From Carboxylicivirga caseinilyticus (lineage in GTDB: Bacteria > Bacteroidota > Bacteroidia > Bacteroidales > Marinilabiliaceae): a DNA stretch of 56,917 nt. Position 1 is the first letter of the stretch. Every line of letters begins with the position of its first letter. The notes under the pieces are model-generated. The model did no database searches, was not told where the DNA came from, and worked only from the letters and a program-made list of their open reading frames with translations. Below, one piece after another: positions 53,030 through 56,917 of the stretch. Position numbers and translations under genes: made by a program. The DNA is taken from positions 1-56,917 of the forward strand of contig JAFMVE010000040.1 in NCBI GenBank assembly GCA_025499705.1, read 5' to 3'.

Positions 53030-53052
53030 AAAAGGCGCCATTAGCGCCTTTT
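53030..53052. terminator. Bidirectional terminator between the SDR gene and rlmD
   Basis: AAAAGGCGC pairs with GCGCCTTTT around loop CATTA, with A- and T-runs on both sides. Confidence 0.8.
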
Positions 53053-53055
53053 GTT

Positions 53056-54465
53056 TTATCTTCTTTCAAGTAAAACAACATTCTCAACATGATGAGTATG
53101 TGGGAACATATCTACCGGTTGTATTTTTGTAACCTTATATCGCATGTCAAGCATATTGATATCTCTTGCCTGTGTGGCCGAATTACAGCTAACGTAAACA
53201 ATCCGATCGGGTGCTGAATTTAAGATGGTTTGCACAACATCAGCGTGCATCCCGGCTCTGGGAGGATCAACTATCATCACATCAGGATGACCATTTTTAG
53301 TCAAAAAATCATAATTCAAAACATCTTTCATATCACCGGCAAAAAAGCTGGTGTTCTCGATGTTATTGATTTTCGAATTCTCTATTGCATCTTCAATGGC
53401 CTCTGGAACATATTCAACTCCAACAACTTTTTTAGCCTGTCTGGCTACAAAATTGGCAATGGTTCCTGTTCCGGTGTATAAGTCATATACTACTTCATTG
53501 TTTTTAATGTCAGCAAATTCGCGCGTAACCTTATACAATTCATATGCCTGTTCTGAATTGGTTTGATAAAATGATTTAGGACCAATCTTAAATTTAAGTC
53601 CTTCCATTTCTTCAAATATATGATCGCGACCATAAAACAATTCAATTTGTTGATCTGTGATCGTATCGTTTGCCTTTGAATTGATCACATACTGCAACGA
53701 GGTGATTTGTGGAAAGGTTTCTTTGAGGTGTTCCAATAATTTCAATCGGTTTTCTTTATCCTCGTGAAACAGAGTAAGAATAACCATTATCTCTCCGGTT
53801 GAGGATGTTCTGATAATTAATGTCCTCAGGAATCCTTCCTGTTTCTTAAGATCAAAAAAAGTAAGGTTGTTTTCAAATGCAAACTTTTTAATCTCCAAAC
53901 GAATTTGGTTGGAAGGATCTGACTGTAGGTGACATTTGTTAACGTCAATTACCTTATCAAACATGTTTGGGATATGAAAGCCAACACCATTGCGCTGTAG
54001 GTTCTCATCACCCGAACTCATTTCCTCTGCTGATAACCAACGATTATTAGAAAAAGTAAATTCCAGTTTATTTCGATAAAAATCAGTTTTTGCCGATGCT
54101 TTAATAGGCATTGATACCGGCAACTCAACTTTGCCAATTCGTTGCAGGTTGTTTAAAACTTCCCGCTCCTTATATTTTAACTGGTGCTCATAGGGTAAAG
54201 CCTGCCATTTGCAACCTCCACAAACACCAAAATGTTCACAGATTGGTTCTGTTCTTATTTCACTGTACTTATGAAAATGAACAGGATAGCCTTCGTAGTA
54301 ATTTTTACGTTTTTTAGTTACCTGCACATCAACTATATCGCCTGGAATAGCTTTCTGTACAAAAACCACGCGGTCTTCAATTCGGCATAATGCTTTTCCT
54401 TCGGCTGCTACATCGGTTATTTCAACCTGTTTTAGCAATGGTTTATTTTTTCTTGATCTTCCCAC
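53056..54465 (-). CDS. rlmD: 23S rRNA (uracil-C5)-methyltransferase RlmD/RumA family
   Basis: A SAM-dependent RNA methyltransferase of 469 aa. The TRAM domain is at the N-terminus (EITDVAAEGKALCRI), and the Fe-S motif is CEHFGVCGGCKW with a later Cys in VNKCHLQ. The methyl domain has FYQTNSEQAYELYK, YDLYTGTGTIANFVARQA, GVEYVPEAIEDA, VDPPRAGM and catalytic Cys in YVSCNSATQARD. A longer frame begins with TTG at 54489, but that TTG ends a TACTTTTG -7 box; I therefore use GTG 54465, giving the usual start VGRSRKNKPLLKQ. Uracil position (1939 or 747) is not read directly. Confidence 0.9.
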   Translation of the reverse strand: MGRSRKNKPLLKQVEITDVAAEGKALCRIEDRVVFVQKAIPGDIVDVQVTKKRKNYYEGYPVHFHKYSEIRTEPICEHFGVCGGCKWQALPYEHQLKYKEREVLNNLQRIGKVELPVSMPIKASAKTDFYRNKLEFTFSNNRWLSAEEMSSGDENLQRNGVGFHIPNMFDKVIDVNKCHLQSDPSNQIRLEIKKFAFENNLTFFDLKKQEGFLRTLIIRTSSTGEIMVILTLFHEDKENRLKLLEHLKETFPQITSLQYVINSKANDTITDQQIELFYGRDHIFEEMEGLKFKIGPKSFYQTNSEQAYELYKVTREFADIKNNEVVYDLYTGTGTIANFVARQAKKVVGVEYVPEAIEDAIENSKINNIENTSFFAGDMKDVLNYDFLTKNGHPDVMIVDPPRAGMHADVVQTILNSAPDRIVYVSCNSATQARDINMLDMRYKVTKIQPVDMFPHTHHVENVVLLERR

Positions 54466-54486
54466 AATGTCAATTATTTTCGGGCG

Positions 54487-54494
54487 CAAAAGTA
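54487..54494 (-). promoter_or_regulatory. -7 box TACTTTTG of rlmD
   Basis: An exact TAnnTTTG match on the minus strand, 21 nt before GTG 54465. Its final TTG is in frame and explains the spurious longer frame. Confidence 0.55.
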
Positions 54495-54613
54495 ATTAAA
54501 AATGAGATAAAATTCGTTAAGGTTATTAATTTCTGATTCAATAATCAATCATGGTTTAAATACGATTGTACATGTTATTGGCATAATCAAAAGTAAAAAA
54601 GAGTAGAAAAAGG

Positions 54614-54636
54614 AAACCCCGCATTTTGCGGGGTTT
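54614..54636 (-). terminator. Hairpin after the small gene at 54640-54831
   Basis: AAACCCCGC pairs with GCGGGGTTT around a 5-nt loop. The T-tail is better on the plus strand, but no plus-strand gene lies upstream; on the minus strand a T-rich tail (TTTCCTTTTT) follows, 3 nt after the stop codon. Confidence 0.6.
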
Positions 54637-54639
54637 TTA

Positions 54640-54831
54640 TTATTGTTCCTCGAAAGGATTGGATTCAAAACTGTTTTGTTCAAGTTGTTGATCTGTTTGA
54701 GCAGCTTGCCCTCTACCTGGACCTCCTGGAGCAGTATTGTTATCAGTCATCATAACCAAGGAAATTTCATTGTCAATTTCGAAAGTTACCATTTCAGGTT
54801 TGCAATATGTCCTTTTACTTTTTCTTTTCAT
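54640..54831 (-). CDS. Small 63-aa protein with EISLVMM motif, function unknown
   Basis: A short protein: a basic start (MKRKSKRTYCKPEM), then VTFEIDNEISLVMMTDNN, then a Gly/Pro turn (TAPGGPGRG) and a Gln/Asn/Glu-rich tail. I recall similar small proteins (Y.KPE, I-D-x-E-I-S-L-V-M-M, then Pro/Gly) in Bacteroidota, but have no name for them and no function. It lies 19 nt downstream of a T9SS cell-surface protein gene on the same strand, has its own -7 box and a hairpin right after. The layout would suit a small peptide that is processed or exported, but no signal peptide or core motif proves this. Confidence 0.6.
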   Translation of the reverse strand: MKRKSKRTYCKPEMVTFEIDNEISLVMMTDNNTAPGGPGRGQAAQTDQQLEQNSFESNPFEEQ

Positions 54832-54841
54832 AATAACAGTT

Positions 54842-54849
54842 CAAAGATA
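54842..54849 (-). promoter_or_regulatory. -7 box TATCTTTG directly before the small gene
   Basis: An exact TAnnTTTG match in the 19-nt gap between the T9SS gene stop and ATG 54831. The predicted leader is only a few nucleotides; no -33 box was found. Confidence 0.45.
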
Positions 54850-54850
54850 G

Positions 54851-56917
54851 TTATTTTATTAAAAGTTTTTGAGAAAAGACTTTTTCTTTAGAAATTATTT
54901 TAACAATGATCAATCCACTGTTTGAAACTGTTATTTTATTTGTTGTATTAGAATATAGAGTATTATTTAATATTATTTTACCAGTAGGATCATAAATTTC
55001 AAGGCTTGGATCAATTAAATCTGGAAGTTCTATATAAATGTTTTTATGGTCGTTATAAATATTGATTTGTTCATCATTCGATTGTGAAATTGACGTTGCA
55101 GTGTTATTAAAGTGTATTACAAATCGATTTTCATAAGTTCCTTTTTCTGTGAAAAAACTGTAAGTATCGCCACTTAATAGGACTGTTTCAGACGAGTTCA
55201 CTTTATCTTCCAATACTATTTCTGCATTCTCAATATTATTGAATTTCACTATATCAATACTGTAAGTGCCAGCGGATGGAGCATAGTATCCAAGATCAAT
55301 TGATTGATTTTTTAGTTGCTCTGGAATGGTGTTGATTGCTATAGGTTTATCATTTAACAGAGAATATAGTTCCAGTATGGATTGGTTATAATCCATAAAC
55401 TTTTTATCTGAAATGTAATTACCAGATCCAATTGTTGCATTCGGATTAAATGCAATAAGTGTTTCATCCTTAATTCCATCCTTATTTACCCCTGCCAGTT
55501 TTAATGAAGGAACTTGTGTTTTAGATGATTTTAAATAGGTGTAATTATAGCTTCTTTGAGCTGATTTTGGAATTATTACACTTCCCTGAGTTTGAGCCTC
55601 ATTAACTTGAACCCAAACTGCGTGCATGCTTGGCAGAATAGTTGGGTAATCTGAATTTAAATTAACATCACCTGATTCATTTATTATACCTAGTAATCCA
55701 GTGTCGTTCAATCTAAATTGAAAGTGATAATTCATATTATCACTGATGTCGAGAGAATTTAAATCAATTGCACATGGGTAAGGATTACCAAGAAGATTCC
55801 ATCCATAGTTGTTATATGGAGAAGTTTCTCTATAGCAATTAAAAATGTATGATTCGTTAGTGTTAACTGTGCCTGAGAAAATTAATTCTGTGCCGGATGT
55901 ACTCCAAACAACATATCCTTCTCCGGGATTATAGGGATCTGTAACACCCATCTGAACCCATTTGGTATTAGGTACAAATTTAAAAGACTGTCCATTTACC
56001 CCAACGTTCTCAGGTGTTGCACTTGTAACAGGACTTGAGATATAATAATCAAATGGTTCAGAACTTATGGTTTGATGTATTTTAACTTCTGCAGATGATG
56101 TATTTAAAGTTCCATTATTAAATAATATGCCATTACCAACAGTTTGATTGTTAGAAGAATTAAGCTCTAATAAGTTATTTACTGTCAAACTTCCAATGCT
56201 AGTGATCTCAAGAGATGCCCCTTCTTCAATAATAACTGAATTAAATGTTGCATCAATATCAATAGTAGGCATTAAACTGGCAGACTGTTGTATAATAGCA
56301 CTGAAATTGCCAAGAGGAAGTGCTGAATTCCAATTGCCATCATCTGTTATATCAGTAGAGATTGCACCTGTCCAATATCTGAATCTGTCAGTTGTAAAAT
56401 TCGAAACTGTAGATGTAACTTGTTCTATATTACCCGTAATGCTCTCAATGGCTGCGATATCTATCGTATAACTTGTGAAAGAAAGAAGATTGTCATTTGG
56501 TGTAATGATTATTTGATCTTTATTTGTGTTTATCTTAGCCGAATATGGTACGCTTAATCCACCTTGAGTAAAAGTGATAATATCTGCTAGGTTTGAATCA
56601 TTCAATTCAGTTCCATCTAATTTCTGAACAGGTAAGTCAAAGTCAACAATGATTGGATCTGTAATATTTACCTGAGTTGCTCCATTTGTAGGGGTAATGG
56701 TTGAAACTGGGGCAGATATAACAGCGGTAAATCTCCATTGATTCACATCACTGATACCTTGGAAAGGTACACTGGTCGCTTGAGATACAATAAACCCTGG
56801 ATCAATTGTAATATAATATATGGCACCTTCAACGAAATCGTTATGATTAACGTAAAGAGTCGTGCCTGAAGTTGTAGCATTTGCGTTACTTGTAGCAAAA
56901 GAAGCAAATTCAGTTCC
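54851..56917 (-). CDS. Cell-surface protein with Ig-like domain and T9SS sorting domain (5' part cut by window edge)
   Basis: The frame is open from the right window edge to 54851 (688 aa visible), so the N-terminus and signal peptide are outside. An SbsA-type Ig-like domain comes first in the visible part (STITPTNGATQVNITDPIIV; ends near SITGN). A long beta-rich region follows with repeated Asn/Thr/Ser-rich strands (GWNLLGNPYPCAIDLNSLDI, a block common in Bacteroidota surface proteins). The C-terminus is a type A T9SS sorting domain (LEIYDPTGKIILNNTL; final KVFSQKLLIK). It is exported to the cell surface; ligand unknown. The GTG at 56746 is not the real start. The small 63-aa gene follows. 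Confidence 0.88.
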   Translation of the reverse strand, partial: GTEFASFATSNANATTSGTTLYVNHNDFVEGAIYYITIDPGFIVSQATSVPFQGISDVNQWRFTAVISAPVSTITPTNGATQVNITDPIIVDFDLPVQKLDGTELNDSNLADIITFTQGGLSVPYSAKINTNKDQIIITPNDNLLSFTSYTIDIAAIESITGNIEQVTSTVSNFTTDRFRYWTGAISTDITDDGNWNSALPLGNFSAIIQQSASLMPTIDIDATFNSVIIEEGASLEITSIGSLTVNNLLELNSSNNQTVGNGILFNNGTLNTSSAEVKIHQTISSEPFDYYISSPVTSATPENVGVNGQSFKFVPNTKWVQMGVTDPYNPGEGYVVWSTSGTELIFSGTVNTNESYIFNCYRETSPYNNYGWNLLGNPYPCAIDLNSLDISDNMNYHFQFRLNDTGLLGIINESGDVNLNSDYPTILPSMHAVWVQVNEAQTQGSVIIPKSAQRSYNYTYLKSSKTQVPSLKLAGVNKDGIKDETLIAFNPNATIGSGNYISDKKFMDYNQSILELYSLLNDKPIAINTIPEQLKNQSIDLGYYAPSAGTYSIDIVKFNNIENAEIVLEDKVNSSETVLLSGDTYSFFTEKGTYENRFVIHFNNTATSISQSNDEQINIYNDHKNIYIELPDLIDPSLEIYDPTGKIILNNTLYSNTTNKITVSNSGLIIVKIISKEKVFSQKLLIK

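Overview
The window looks like chromosomal DNA from an AT-rich member of the Bacteroidota, probably a free-living or marine lineage near Marinilabiliales (order inferred, not proven). The evidence is a type III glutamine synthetase, a SusC/SusD/SusE-type outer-membrane starch system, two proteins with type IX secretion (T9SS) sorting domains, ElbB and a single-chain glycine decarboxylase. Many start codons are also preceded by the Bacteroidota -7 promoter box TAnnTTTG. I see no insertion sequence, prophage or CRISPR array.

Layout. 1-7300: the end of a GIY-YIG gene, a tandem tRNA-Phe operon, an M16 peptidase with an O-methyltransferase, a flavodoxin, YebC, an unknown wHTH plus membrane-protein pair preceded by 16-bp iterated repeats, and an M20 dipeptidase. 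7300-11150: glutamine synthetase III, ElbB and a 2',3'-cyclic phosphodiesterase. 11130-31990: a maltodextrin/starch locus. A LacI-type regulator sits in the middle. On its left, on the minus strand, are an MFS sugar transporter, beta-phosphoglucomutase, maltose phosphorylase and a GH13 protein whose catalytic residues have all been replaced. On its right, on the plus strand, are SusC, SusD, SusE, a SusF-like lipoprotein and two apparently active GH13 amylases. 32000-38960: a sugar-phosphate transferase, Pcm, an MBL-fold hydrolase, GcvP and a DUF4097-like protein. 39000-44900 (minus): Ddl, RluD, a PASTA protein, rpmH (L34, only 52 aa), RsmG, a sigma factor and a GT2 glycosyltransferase. 45000-56917: Tgt, an LptF/G permease, a biotin-dependent carboxyltransferase with its carrier protein, IspE, DnaB, an SDR, RlmD, a 63-aa unknown protein and a truncated T9SS cell-surface protein.

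How the starch genes fit together (inference from families): a cell-surface T9SS amylase cuts starch; SusD/E/F bind and SusC imports the fragments; a periplasmic amylase trims them; the MFS carrier takes up maltose; maltose phosphorylase and beta-PGM turn it into glucose and glucose-6-phosphate. Operators of the type GCAAnCGnTTGC lie about 90 and 155 bp upstream of the presumed -7 boxes of both divergent operons, so the LacI protein may activate rather than repress.

The most unusual items are the full-length pseudo-amylase (11132-12976), the mirrored operator layout, the 16-bp iterons at 5698-5736 and the small gene at 54640-54831. All calls come from reading the sequence; no database search was run.
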